In this document: positions 1 to 8,331 of the stretch, in pieces
Numbering within the stretch: position 1 is the first letter of the stretch
How the letters are laid out: each line of letters starts with the position of its first letter
Source: Pseudomonas laurentiana
Lineage (GTDB): Bacteria; Pseudomonadota; Gammaproteobacteria; Pseudomonadales; Pseudomonadaceae
Assembly (NCBI RefSeq): GCF_014648275.1
Contig: NZ_BMQU01000009.1
Location: 142,161-206,160 of the forward strand
Direction of reading: 5' to 3'
DNA: 64,000 nucleotides
Program-made: the position numbers and the translations under genes
The notes under the pieces: model-generated
What the model was told of the DNA's origin: nothing
Seen by the model: only the letters and a program-made list of their open reading frames with translations
The model's database searches: none

Positions 1-9
1 TTTGGGCTC

Positions 10-507
10 CTACTGCAATACGAAATTGGTGAACAGCAACTGGTCGACGACCAGCTTGCCAACTTCCTTCTGCGCCACTTCCTGAACACTGGCAGTGGCC
101 TTCTGGCGCAACATTTCCTGGCCGACCGGCGTTGCCAGGGTATCGAAGCCCTGACCGGAGAACAGCATGACCAGGTTGTTGCGGATTACCGGCATATGCA
201 CCTTCAGTGCATCCAGCGCTGCCTGATCGCGCCCCTGCATGGTGATACTCACCTGCATGAAACGCTGACGACCGTTCTGGTTGAAGTTGACTACGAATGC
301 AGGAGACAGCGGTTCGTAGATCGCTGCCGGCTTGACGTTGGTCGCCTGCGCGGGTTCGGCCTCAGGCTTGCTGCCAGCCTTGTGCAGGAAGAACCAAGTG
401 GCCCCCACGGACAAACCAATCGCCAGGAGCAATGCCAATACCAGCAGCAGGATCAGTTTGAGTTTGCCTTTCGAGGCGGGGTCTTTCACTGCGTCGCTCT
501 TCGCCAT
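10..507 (-). CDS. fliL: Flagellar basal body-associated protein FliL
   Basis: Inner-membrane protein that sits around the stator at the flagellar motor and supports torque and stator stability. The 165-residue product has a short basic cytoplasmic N terminus, one transmembrane segment at about residues 18-41, an Ala/Pro/Glu linker and a periplasmic FliL domain, the usual layout and length. The ATG start gives this layout. It is the first gene after a strong sigma-54 promoter and would lead into fliM, whose start lies beyond the left edge. It is separated from fliK by a terminator, so it heads its own operon (fliLMNOPQ in relatives). Confidence 0.95.
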   Translation of the reverse strand: MAKSDAVKDPASKGKLKLILLLVLALLLAIGLSVGATWFFLHKAGSKPEAEPAQATNVKPAAIYEPLSPAFVVNFNQNGRQRFMQVSITMQGRDQAALDALKVHMPVIRNNLVMLFSGQGFDTLATPVGQEMLRQKATASVQEVAQKEVGKLVVDQLLFTNFVLQ

Positions 508-557
508 GCCAATAATCCGTCACTCATCAAGAGATTTCAGTCAGATGGCGAGGGTTG

Positions 558-573
558 AGCAAGTGTTATGCCA
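558..573 (-). promoter_or_regulatory. Sigma-54 promoter of fliL operon
   Basis: The minus strand reads TGGCATAACACTTGCT, which matches the RpoN consensus TGGCACG-N4-TTGCW with GG and GC ten bases apart. It lies about 50 bases upstream of the fliL start, right after the fliK terminator. In Pseudomonas, fliL operons are sigma-54/FleR dependent, so the position is as expected. Confidence 0.85.
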
Positions 574-622
574 GTTTTCCGGAACAGCTGATCGATTCCC
601 GGAAGCACCGGCAAGGTCGCCC

Positions 623-659
623 GAAAAAAACCGAAAGGGGCCAGCCTTGCGCGGGCCCC
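623..659 (-). terminator. Rho-independent terminator after fliK
   Basis: On the minus strand a GGGGCC / GGCCCC stem with an 11-base loop is followed by TTTCGGTTTTTTT. It stands just after the fliK stop and before the fliL promoter, separating the two operons. Confidence 0.75.
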
Positions 660-672
660 GCTGCGACTCACA

Positions 673-2034
673 TCAGGCGTAGTAATCCACTGCACTGGAG
701 CCGATCACCACCTGCCGCTCGACCGCTTTGACGCCCGCTTCACCCTCGCTCAGCTCGCCGGACTCGCCAGACTCACTGCGCCGCGAAGCAACACCGCTCA
801 GGCGCGGACCTTCTTCAGCGCCCTGTTGCTGACCACGCGACTGATCGGAAACGTTGACATCCGGCTGCGCCAGCCCCTGCTGGGCAAACAATTCACGCAG
901 ACGATGTACCTGCCCCTCAAGCGCATCGCGAACCACGACATGACCACTGACGAAAGTGATCTGGGCCGGCTGGTCGGCCGCCAGGTTGACACGAATGTCC
1001 AGGCGCCCCAGCTCAGCAGGCTGCAGCTGGATATCGGCTGACTTCAGGTTCTGACTGGACAGGTACATGACACGGTTGACCAGACCTTCGGTCCACCCGC
1101 TCTGGTTCATGGCCAGCGGTTGATTCAGGGGCGCTGCTGCAACCGGTACGGCATTGGCTGTCTTGGCGGTTGCCGCCTGGGTCAAGGCACTCAAGCGCTC
1201 GGCAAAGTTATCGACACGCGTATCACTGGCGGCCGCCTTGGGATCTTTCAGACCGTCGTCCAGCAGCGCACCAAACGCCTTGTCACCAGGCTCGCCCTGC
1301 TCCGTCTCGGCACCTGGCTTGTCGACGATGGCCGCCAGTGTATTGACGGCAGACTGCCCCGGAACCGCTTCAGATTGTGGCTGAGCCGATTTGCCGGTTG
1401 TAGCGGCATTCACCGACGTCGTTCCCTGGGCCTGAGCACTCTGCTCCAGTGCAAGACGCAGTGTCGGCAAATCCGCAAGCGGATCAGCCTCAGGATCGAA
1501 AGGTGGTTCTTGCGGGACATCCTCGGCAACCGGCGCCTGCGCCTGGAGCTGCGCAGCCTGTACCACAGGCGCGACCGCTTCGGCCTGAGCCTGGATCAGT
1601 TGCGCCCCTGGCTGCGCGTCGGTGATCTGACCGGCAACCAGACTCGGATCAAGTAACTGCGGATCGGTCTGATCGACCGTGCCATCTGCCGCCACAGCGT
1701 CTTCCGCTGGCGCAGGGTCGGCGGCCTGAGCGTCATCCTGACGCTGAACGTCTTTTTTATCCGCTTTATCCGCAGGCAAGTTTTTGCCGCTGACGGCAAC
1801 TTTCTGCTGCCCGTCGACCTTGCTGTTGCCACTATTGGCAGCACCGGTCGGCACAGCCGACTTATCGACCGAAGGCGCATCTGCGACCTTGTCCCTGGAT
1901 TGCGAAAGCACTTGGGAGAAGCCTGAAGCCTTGTCGCCAAGCGCCTGCTGAGACTTGTCCGAGGACGCAACGGATGCCCGCGATGAATTGGCTACGGAGC
2001 CCGATTGCAGCAATGGGTTTGTGGCGACAGGCAT
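673..2034 (-). CDS. fliK: Flagellar hook-length control protein FliK
   Basis: Secreted molecular ruler that measures hook length and triggers the substrate switch of the flagellar export gate. The product is 453 residues. The first ~300 residues are low-complexity and rich in Ala, Gln, Asp and Pro, as in other FliK rulers. A conserved C-terminal hook-length domain follows at about residues 310-400 (core: ADIQLQPAELGRLDIRV), then a Gln/Glu/Ser-rich tail. I chose the internal ATG (protein starts MPVATNPLLQ) because it has a GGAG ribosome site eight bases upstream; a longer reading frame extends upstream without such support. It follows hptB closely and precedes a terminator. Confidence 0.9.
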   Translation of the reverse strand: MPVATNPLLQSGSVANSSRASVASSDKSQQALGDKASGFSQVLSQSRDKVADAPSVDKSAVPTGAANSGNSKVDGQQKVAVSGKNLPADKADKKDVQRQDDAQAADPAPAEDAVAADGTVDQTDPQLLDPSLVAGQITDAQPGAQLIQAQAEAVAPVVQAAQLQAQAPVAEDVPQEPPFDPEADPLADLPTLRLALEQSAQAQGTTSVNAATTGKSAQPQSEAVPGQSAVNTLAAIVDKPGAETEQGEPGDKAFGALLDDGLKDPKAAASDTRVDNFAERLSALTQAATAKTANAVPVAAAPLNQPLAMNQSGWTEGLVNRVMYLSSQNLKSADIQLQPAELGRLDIRVNLAADQPAQITFVSGHVVVRDALEGQVHRLRELFAQQGLAQPDVNVSDQSRGQQQGAEEGPRLSGVASRRSESGESGELSEGEAGVKAVERQVVIGSSAVDYYA

Positions 2035-2131
2035 GAAAGGGTCTCCGTGACAGCGTGTCTGATACAGTGATGGAAAAGATACTGCAAAAGTCACGCCAGC
2101 CCGAAGCAGCACGCCACGTCGGCAACACACA

Positions 2132-2479
2132 TCACCCGATCAGGATCCGTTGTCGCTCAGCACAGTACAGCTGACGAACCGCCGCATATTCACGATCAAT
2201 GCGGTTGATGAGATCCTCGATGCCGTAGAGCGGGCGCTGCTTTACTCGCTCCTCAAGCTGCTGACACAGTTCGGCCAACACCATTGCCCCCATATTGCCG
2301 GTGCTGCCCTTGAAGCTATGGGCAGCCAAGCCGAGCTCCTCGGCATCCTTGGCCTCATGCAACTGGCTAAGGCGCTCCTCAGAGTCCGAGAGAAAGGTTT
2401 CAAGCAGATACAGATAGCCATCTTCCATGACTTCCTGCAAATCGCTCAGTACCTTGCGATCAATATGATTGTCTGACAC
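2132..2479 (-). CDS. hptB: Histidine phosphotransfer protein HptB
   Basis: Single-domain Hpt protein of 115 residues that relays phosphate from hybrid sensor kinases to the response regulator HsbR. The phosphorylated histidine is His54 in the motif AAHSFKGS. The start is GTG, with AAGGAG seven bases upstream. It is the last gene of an hsbA-hsbR-hptB set. In P. aeruginosa the same pathway (HptB, HsbR, HsbA, FlgM) tunes motility versus biofilm through sigma-28 and a diguanylate cyclase. The name rests on gene order and domain content. Confidence 0.85.
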   Translation of the reverse strand: MSDNHIDRKVLSDLQEVMEDGYLYLLETFLSDSEERLSQLHEAKDAEELGLAAHSFKGSTGNMGAMVLAELCQQLEERVKQRPLYGIEDLINRIDREYAAVRQLYCAERQRILIG

Positions 2480-2504
2480 TTGTTCACTCCTTGATCAAGC
2501 TGGA

Positions 2505-4208
2505 TTATGCCTCAGACACCCAGACGAACACTACGCAGGCGCGACGCCCGCCATCAAGCCATTGCGCCTGCTGGCTCAAACCGCGTATCAAGCTCAAGCC
2601 ACGGCCAAAAAAACCTTGCCCAGCCCGCGAGCACCCAAGCACGCTCTCGACGTCGAAGCCCGCGCCGCTGTCTTCGACTTCAATGGTCAGACGCCCACCC
2701 GAGGCGAGAGGCTCCACCTGCAGGCCCACGCGAATGTAACCCTCCTGCAAGGCCTGTAGACGCCGATTTCGCTCCCGATAGTACTCGGTAAACCCGCAGG
2801 CATCTCGCTTCAACCGGGAATCAAGCGCCAACACGCCGTGCTCCAGCGCATTGGAGTACAACTCGCTGAGCACGCTGTGCAACTCACCACTGCGAACCCG
2901 CAAACCATGAATTTCCTGCAACAGGTGCAAGAGGAAGGGCAGCGGATTAAAGCGCTTGAGGCTTTCAGCACGAAACTCCAGGTGGAGCGACCAGTCCAGC
3001 GGGCTGGATTGACCGCTGTCGGTGTAAGTGAGCGGCGGCAGCGACAACGCATGAGACTCGACCATGCACAGGTCCATCATGCTCACATCATCACGGGGCT
3101 GCCCGCCAAAATGCGCTAACGCCGCCTGGATATCCTCAAACAGCTGCCCGGGCACCTGATTGGCGATGAGCACCTGACGCAGGCGCTCAGCACCAAACAA
3201 CTGCTCATTTTCATCACGGGTATCGACAACGCCATCGCTGAGCAGAAACAGACGATCCCCCACCGCCATGGGCACCACCTGCGTATGGTCATCGAATTGC
3301 TCTGGGGGCAGAACACCCAGTGGCAGGAAATGTGACACCAGCGGCAATGGCTCGCCGCCGGTAGCCCGCAGCAAGTAGGCATCGGGCATACCGCCGTTCC
3401 ACACCTCAACCGTACGCCGCTGAAAACTCACATTGAGCAGAACCGCACAACAGAACATGTCCACCGGCAATATACGTTTGAGCTTGGCGTTCATCTCGCG
3501 CAAGGTCTCCGCCAGGCCGTAGCCCTTGGCCGTCATGCCATAGAACACCTCCGCCAATGGCATCGCGCCCACTGCAGCGGGCAAGCCATGGCCTGTGAAG
3601 TCGCCCAGCAGCACATGCATATCCCCGGAGGGTGTAAAGGCTGCCAGCATCAAGTCGCCGTTGAACAGCGCATAAGGGGACTGCAGGAAACGGATGTTCG
3701 GCGAGTCCAGGCAACCTGCATGCGCCACCTTATCGAAAACCGCCTTGGCCACCCGCTGCTCATTGAGCAGATGACGGTGATGATGGGCAAGCTGATCACG
3801 CTGCTCAAGCACCGTCGCCTGCAGGCGACGCATGCGCTCCATGGCCTTGATTTTCGCCGCCAGGATCACCTGACTGTAAGGCTTGGCGAGAAAGTCATCC
3901 CCGCCGGCCTCCAGGCAACGCACCAGCGCTTCCTCTTCGCTCAGCGAAGTCAGAAAGATCACAGGCACCAGGGTTTCACCCGCCAAAAGCTTGATCGTGC
4001 GCGCCGCCTCAAAGCCATCCATGACCGGCATCAAGGCATCGAGCAGCACCAGGTGCGGTCGTTGGGCCGCAAACAAGGCAACCGCCTGTTCGCCATTTTC
4101 CGCCATCAACACCTGGTGCCCTTGCTTTTGAACGATAGCGGCCAGCAACAACCGATCAGTCGCGCTGTCTTCGGCAATCAGTACGGTCAAGACATCCTGA
4201 CTTGACAT
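2505..4208 (-). CDS. hsbR: Response regulator with PP2C phosphatase and anti-sigma-like kinase domains (HsbR)
   Basis: A 567-residue three-part regulator. Residues ~8-125 are a receiver domain with the phospho-acceptor Asp57 (VLLDALMP). A SpoIIE/PP2C phosphatase domain follows at roughly 180-390 (DFTGHGLPAA; DGVVDTRDE). The C-terminal ~140 residues are a HATPase_c anti-sigma kinase domain with an N-box (SELYSNALEHG) and a G-box (DSGAGFD). In P. aeruginosa HsbR phosphorylates or dephosphorylates HsbA depending on phosphate received from HptB. I take the ATG start; an upstream TTG overlapping the hsbA stop is the alternative, and neither has a strong ribosome site. Confidence 0.85.
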   Translation of the reverse strand: MSSQDVLTVLIAEDSATDRLLLAAIVQKQGHQVLMAENGEQAVALFAAQRPHLVLLDALMPVMDGFEAARTIKLLAGETLVPVIFLTSLSEEEALVRCLEAGGDDFLAKPYSQVILAAKIKAMERMRRLQATVLEQRDQLAHHHRHLLNEQRVAKAVFDKVAHAGCLDSPNIRFLQSPYALFNGDLMLAAFTPSGDMHVLLGDFTGHGLPAAVGAMPLAEVFYGMTAKGYGLAETLREMNAKLKRILPVDMFCCAVLLNVSFQRRTVEVWNGGMPDAYLLRATGGEPLPLVSHFLPLGVLPPEQFDDHTQVVPMAVGDRLFLLSDGVVDTRDENEQLFGAERLRQVLIANQVPGQLFEDIQAALAHFGGQPRDDVSMMDLCMVESHALSLPPLTYTDSGQSSPLDWSLHLEFRAESLKRFNPLPFLLHLLQEIHGLRVRSGELHSVLSELYSNALEHGVLALDSRLKRDACGFTEYYRERNRRLQALQEGYIRVGLQVEPLASGGRLTIEVEDSGAGFDVESVLGCSRAGQGFFGRGLSLIRGLSQQAQWLDGGRRACVVFVWVSEA

Positions 4209-4216
4209 GGGCAGGC

Positions 4217-4519
4217 TCAACTGATGTCAAACAGCTTGTCAAAATTGGAAATCGCCAGGATCTTGCGCACATCCGAGCCGACATTGACCATGCTGACCTG
4301 CGACTTGTCGCCCCCCATATGGTCACGCAACAGCAACAGCATGCCCAGCGCAGAGCTGTCGAGGTACGTTGCCTCCTTGAGGTCGACCACAACACAGCGA
4401 GGTACGGATTGAAGGCGCTCGTATGAACCCCGGAACTCCATGTGCCTGCCAAAGTCAAACCGACCCTTCACGCGAATGGTCAGTTTCCCGTCCTGGGATA
4501 GCTCGGATTCCACAGCCAT
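4217..4519 (-). CDS. hsbA: Anti-sigma factor antagonist HsbA (STAS domain)
   Basis: A 100-residue STAS-domain protein. The phosphorylated serine is expected at Ser56 in the motif YLDSSALGML, the same position reported for P. aeruginosa HsbA. Known role of the family member: unphosphorylated HsbA binds the anti-sigma factor FlgM and frees FliA, while the phosphorylated form acts on a diguanylate cyclase. It has its own ribosome site (GAAGGAATCG) and precedes hsbR, whose possible TTG start overlaps its stop. Confidence 0.85.
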   Translation of the reverse strand: MAVESELSQDGKLTIRVKGRFDFGRHMEFRGSYERLQSVPRCVVVDLKEATYLDSSALGMLLLLRDHMGGDKSQVSMVNVGSDVRKILAISNFDKLFDIS

Positions 4520-4607
4520 TTATGCGATTCCTTCGAAGATGGCAATTGCAGACAAAGGAAGGTGTAGCAGCCCTCCCACGCCACGACAACCCAAACCGTA
4601 CTAAATA

Positions 4608-5060
4608 TCAGTAACGATCATGCCTGGGCAGGCGCTGCGACAGCTCGTCGAGCAGCTTTTGCTCGCGCTTGTCCTCCACCATCCGCGCTTCGTCAATGTA
4701 ACGCTGCACCAGTTTGCGCAATCCCTCGACGCGCGCATAGGCTTGCTGCCAGGTCGTGCGGGCGTTATGCAGATTACTCTTGTGCCAGGTCAGGCTCTGG
4801 TGCTGCTGGGCCATTGCCGTGTCCAACTGACTGAGAAAGCGTTGATACCCCATCAACCAGTTACCCGTAACCCCCTGCCCGCCCCGCTGCAGCCACTGCT
4901 GCTGATACTCTTCGCGAAAGCGATCAAGCTCGGCAAGCTTGGCCTGAGCCATATTCACCTGCTGCTGGAACTGGCCGAGGCGCTGAGCTGCCTGACGCTC
5001 ATTGTTCTCGGCCATTTCCACTACGGGCGCAAGACGCGCCGCTCGACTTGGCTGGGCCAT
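4608..5060 (-). CDS. fliJ: Flagellar export chaperone FliJ
   Basis: Cytoplasmic 150-residue coiled-coil protein of the export ATPase complex. It threads the FliI hexamer and escorts empty chaperones back to the gate. The sequence is almost entirely helical, rich in Gln, Arg, Leu and Glu, with long heptad-like stretches and no other domain, as in all FliJ. It starts six bases after the fliI stop and ends the fliEFGHIJ run. Confidence 0.9.
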   Translation of the reverse strand: MAQPSRAARLAPVVEMAENNERQAAQRLGQFQQQVNMAQAKLAELDRFREEYQQQWLQRGGQGVTGNWLMGYQRFLSQLDTAMAQQHQSLTWHKSNLHNARTTWQQAYARVEGLRKLVQRYIDEARMVEDKREQKLLDELSQRLPRHDRY

Positions 5061-5066
5061 GATCTA

Positions 5067-6425
5067 TCAGCCCGGCGCGACGGGCGCGAACACACTGGCC
5101 AACTGTTCGCCGCTCGCAGCGAGGCTGACGTTGTCGTTCAGCCCTTGGCGCAGGAAGTGCACCAACTTCGGTTGCAGCGAAATCGCCAGGTCGGTCTCGC
5201 GGTCGCCCCCGGCAACGTAGGCGCCCACACTGATCAGGTCGCGGCTTTGCGAAAGGCGCGACCACAGCTGCTTGAACTGCTGGGCTTGCCCCATCTGCTC
5301 AGGGCTGACCACCTGCGGCATCACCCGACTGATAGAGGCTTCGATATCAATGGCCGGGTAATGCCCTTCTTCAGCCAGCCGCCGCGACAGCACGATATGG
5401 CCATCGAGCACGCCCCGCGCCGAATCCGCAATCGGGTCTTGCTGGTCATCACCTTCGGACAATACGGTATAGAACGCAGTGATCGAGCCACCACCGGCCT
5501 CACCGTTACCGGCTCGCTCCACTAGCTTGGGCAGCTTGGCAAACACCGACGGCGGATACCCCTTGGTCGCCGGCGGCTCGCCGATGGCCAGGGCAATTTC
5601 CCGCTGTGCCTGGGCAAAGCGCGTCAGTGAATCCATCAGCAACAGGACATTCTTGCCCTTGTCGCGGAAATACTCGGCGATACGCGTGCAGTACATGGCG
5701 GCCCGCAAGCGCATCAGCGGTGCATCATCGGCGGGCGAGGCAACCACGACGGAGCGTTTCAAGCCTTCAGTACCCAGGATGTGCTCGATGAACTCCTTGA
5801 CCTCACGCCCCCGCTCACCAATCAGCCCGACGACGATGATGTCGGCTTCGGTAAACCGGGTCATCATGCCCAGCAGCACACTCTTGCCCACGCCGGTACC
5901 GGCGAACAGCCCCAGGCGCTGGCCGCGCCCCACGGTGAGCAGGCCATTGATACTGCGGATGCCGACATCCAGAGGCTGGCTGATCGGGTCGCGGTTGAGC
6001 GGGTTGATCGTCGGACCATCCATCGGCACCCAATCTTCAGCCCTCATGCCGCCCTTGCCGTCCAGCGCACGACCGGCACCGTCAAGCACCCGCCCGAGCA
6101 TGCTCATGCCCATCGGCAGGCGGCCGCTCTCAGCGAGCGGTACGACCCGGGCTCCCGGCGCGATACCCGCCACGCTGCCCACCGGCATCAGAAACACCTT
6201 GCCACCGGAGAAGCCCATGACCTCGGCTTCAACCTGCACCGGGTGATAGCTATCGTCATTGATGACCACGCAACGACTGCCGACTGCCGCACGTAACCCC
6301 TCGGCCTCCAGCGTAAGGCCGACCATGCGCAACAACCGCCCTTCGACAACCGGCTGAGACGGCAACTTGACGGCGTCGGCATAGGTGCCGAGACGCTTGC
6401 CGAAGCTGGTACGCTCAAGGCGCAT
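5067..6425 (-). CDS. fliI: Flagellum-specific ATPase FliI
   Basis: ATPase of the flagellar type III export apparatus, related to the F1 beta subunit. The 452-residue product carries the Walker A motif AGTGVGKS at residues 175-182, a Walker B strand [10 protein letters not shown] and the conserved GERGREV segment. The start ([13 protein letters not shown]) overlaps the fliH end by 11 bases and matches the usual N terminus; a much longer in-frame extension upstream lies within fliH and is not coding. Confidence 0.95.
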   Translation of the reverse strand: MRLERTSFGKRLGTYADAVKLPSQPVVEGRLLRMVGLTLEAEGLRAAVGSRCVVINDDSYHPVQVEAEVMGFSGGKVFLMPVGSVAGIAPGARVVPLAESGRLPMGMSMLGRVLDGAGRALDGKGGMRAEDWVPMDGPTINPLNRDPISQPLDVGIRSINGLLTVGRGQRLGLFAGTGVGKSVLLGMMTRFTEADIIVVGLIGERGREVKEFIEHILGTEGLKRSVVVASPADDAPLMRLRAAMYCTRIAEYFRDKGKNVLLLMDSLTRFAQAQREIALAIGEPPATKGYPPSVFAKLPKLVERAGNGEAGGGSITAFYTVLSEGDDQQDPIADSARGVLDGHIVLSRRLAEEGHYPAIDIEASISRVMPQVVSPEQMGQAQQFKQLWSRLSQSRDLISVGAYVAGGDRETDLAISLQPKLVHFLRQGLNDNVSLAASGEQLASVFAPVAPG

Positions 6426-7176
6426 CGGGCGCGTCCAGTTCGATGGCCAGGTCCGGCGCTGCCGGATGCAGGCTCTGGTCGTGCAACTGGTCGAACAACT
6501 GCGCCACGGCTTTCTCGATACGCGTTTCCATGGTCGCGTCAATGCGGCTCTGGGAAGTCTCGATACGGCAACCTCCCGGCAGCAGCGCTTCATCTTCGAG
6601 CAGACGCCAGCTTTCTTCATGACGTTCGCGCAGCGCCTTGGCCAGCTCGAAGTCCTGCGGATTGACGTGAATACGGATATTGTCCGCACCCATCGGCAGC
6701 AGCTTCAACGCTTCGCGCAGCACATGGGTGATCTCACTGGAGTCGATGCGCAGCTCACGGCCAACGACCTGCCGCGAGATGTGCGCAACCAGATGTACCA
6801 GAGACTTTTCGATCTGGACATCCTGCTCGGCAATCGGCTCAAGCAGGTTGCTCATCAGTTGCTCAAGACTGGCCAACTTGGCGGCCAGGGCCACTTCGGC
6901 CTCTTGCCGAACCTTGAGCTGAGTGCTGTGGAAGCCTTCGCGCTCACCGGTGGCGAAGCCCTCGTTGTAGGCCTCCTGACGGATACTCTCCAACTCTTCA
7001 AGCGTCAGCGGCTGGACTTCCTCCAGCGGCACTTCCTCTATCTCGTCTTCGACGATCTCGGGTTCCGGTTCAGGCTCGGGTTCTGGCTCCGGGTCGAACG
7101 AAGGCAAAGCCCAACGATCGAAGGCTTCCAGGTCGCCAGCGCGAATCAGTTCAGTTAAATGCTCGTTGGTCGACAT
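6415..7176 (-). CDS. fliH: Flagellar assembly protein FliH
   Basis: Regulator of FliI that docks the ATPase to the export gate and C ring. The product is 253 residues: an N-terminal acidic stretch, an uninterrupted Pro-Glu dipeptide run at about residues 29-40 followed by more Glu, then a long helical region and the conserved FliH/HrpE C-terminal domain. The Pro-Glu run is encoded by imperfect hexamers of the GGTTCC type. It overlaps fliI by 11 bases. A 135-base gap with a stem-loop separates it from fliG. Confidence 0.92.
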   Translation of the reverse strand: MSTNEHLTELIRAGDLEAFDRWALPSFDPEPEPEPEPEPEIVEDEIEEVPLEEVQPLTLEELESIRQEAYNEGFATGEREGFHSTQLKVRQEAEVALAAKLASLEQLMSNLLEPIAEQDVQIEKSLVHLVAHISRQVVGRELRIDSSEITHVLREALKLLPMGADNIRIHVNPQDFELAKALRERHEESWRLLEDEALLPGGCRIETSQSRIDATMETRIEKAVAQLFDQLHDQSLHPAAPDLAIELDAPDAP

Positions 7177-7268
7177 GATTCCACGCGCTCAAAATAAAGC
7201 ACCGTATCGGCACTGGCGTGCCAGCGATGCGAACACCGCGCATCCACCGGCATCGCATTGATCCTATC

Positions 7269-7301
7269 GCGGGTGCCGGCCTGCAATGTGACGGCACCCG
7301 C
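7269..7301. other. Intergenic stem-loop between fliG and fliH
   Basis: Arms GCGGGTGCCG and CGGCACCCGC pair perfectly over 10 bases around a 13-base loop. It lies just after the fliG stop, inside an otherwise continuous operon. No run of T follows on the minus strand, so it looks like an mRNA stability or processing hairpin rather than a terminator. Confidence 0.6.
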
Positions 7302-7311
7302 ATCAAGGTCG

Positions 7312-8331
7312 TTAGATCATTTCCTCGGCACCCTTGCCGCCAAGCACGATTTCTCCAGCTTCGGCCATGCGTCGGGCAATGGTGAGGATTTCTTTCTGCG
7401 CCGCTTCGACATCGCTGACACGAACCGGCCCCTTGGCCTCAAGATCGTCACGCAGCAACTCCGAAGCACGCTTGGACATGTTCTTGAAGACCTTGTCCTT
7501 GACCCGCTCATCAGCACCTTTGAGCGAAACCACCAGCACGTCGGAGGACACTTCGCGCAACAGGGCCTGAATGCCTCGGTCGTCGACATCGGCAAGGTTG
7601 TTGAAGACAAACATGAGGTCTTCGATCTGCTCGGAAAGATCGCCATCCACATCGCGGATCGCGTCCATGAGCTGGCCTTCGACGGAACTGTCGAGGAAGT
7701 TCATGATGTCGGCAGCACGCTTGATACCACCCAGCGTCGTCCGAGCAGCATTGGAGTTGCCAGAGAACTGCTTCTCGAGGATCTGGTTCAGTTCCTTGAG
7801 TGCCGCTGGCTGAACCGTATTCAGTGACGATACACGCAGGATGATGTCCAGGCGCACCTTGTGGTCGAAGTTGCTCAGCACCTCACCCGCCTGGTCAGGG
7901 TCGAGATAGGCCACGACAATGGCCTGAATCTGCGGGTGCTCGTAACGAATCACATCGGCTACAGCGCGCGGCTCCATCCATTTCAGGCTGTCCAGGCCAC
8001 TGGTGTTACCACCGAGCAGGATACGATCGATCAGGCCGTTGGCCTTGTCTTCACCCAATGCCTGGGTCAGCATCTTGCGGATGTAACCGTCGGAGCCGAC
8101 GCCAAGGCTGGTCTGGTCGCCGACGATCTCGACGAACTCGCTCATCACCTGCTCGACCTGCTCGCGATGCACGTTGCCCATTTGCGCCATGGCCACGCCG
8201 ACCCGCTGGACCTCCTTGGGCCCCATGTGGCGCAACACTTGTGCAGCGTCGGTTTCACCCAATGACAACAGCAGGATAGCGGCCTTGTCGACACGGGTCA
8301 GTTTGGCGGTAACCGCTCGGTTATCACTCAT
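7312..8331 (-). CDS. fliG: Flagellar motor switch protein FliG
   Basis: Rotor protein that binds the MS ring through its N-terminal domain and transmits torque from the stator through charged residues in its C-terminal domain. At 339 residues it is the normal length. The C-terminal domain contains the characteristic segment RGIQALLREV and the DVLVVSLKGAD region with the torque helix after it. It overlaps the fliF end by eight bases. Confidence 0.96.
   Translation of the reverse strand: MSDNRAVTAKLTRVDKAAILLLSLGETDAAQVLRHMGPKEVQRVGVAMAQMGNVHREQVEQVMSEFVEIVGDQTSLGVGSDGYIRKMLTQALGEDKANGLIDRILLGGNTSGLDSLKWMEPRAVADVIRYEHPQIQAIVVAYLDPDQAGEVLSNFDHKVRLDIILRVSSLNTVQPAALKELNQILEKQFSGNSNAARTTLGGIKRAADIMNFLDSSVEGQLMDAIRDVDGDLSEQIEDLMFVFNNLADVDDRGIQALLREVSSDVLVVSLKGADERVKDKVFKNMSKRASELLRDDLEAKGPVRVSDVEAAQKEILTIARRMAEAGEIVLGGKGAEEMI

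Noticed and set aside
2035-2130. N-terminal extension of FliK starting near 2130
   Set aside because: The extra residues are basic and unlike FliK; the internal ATG has the good ribosome site.
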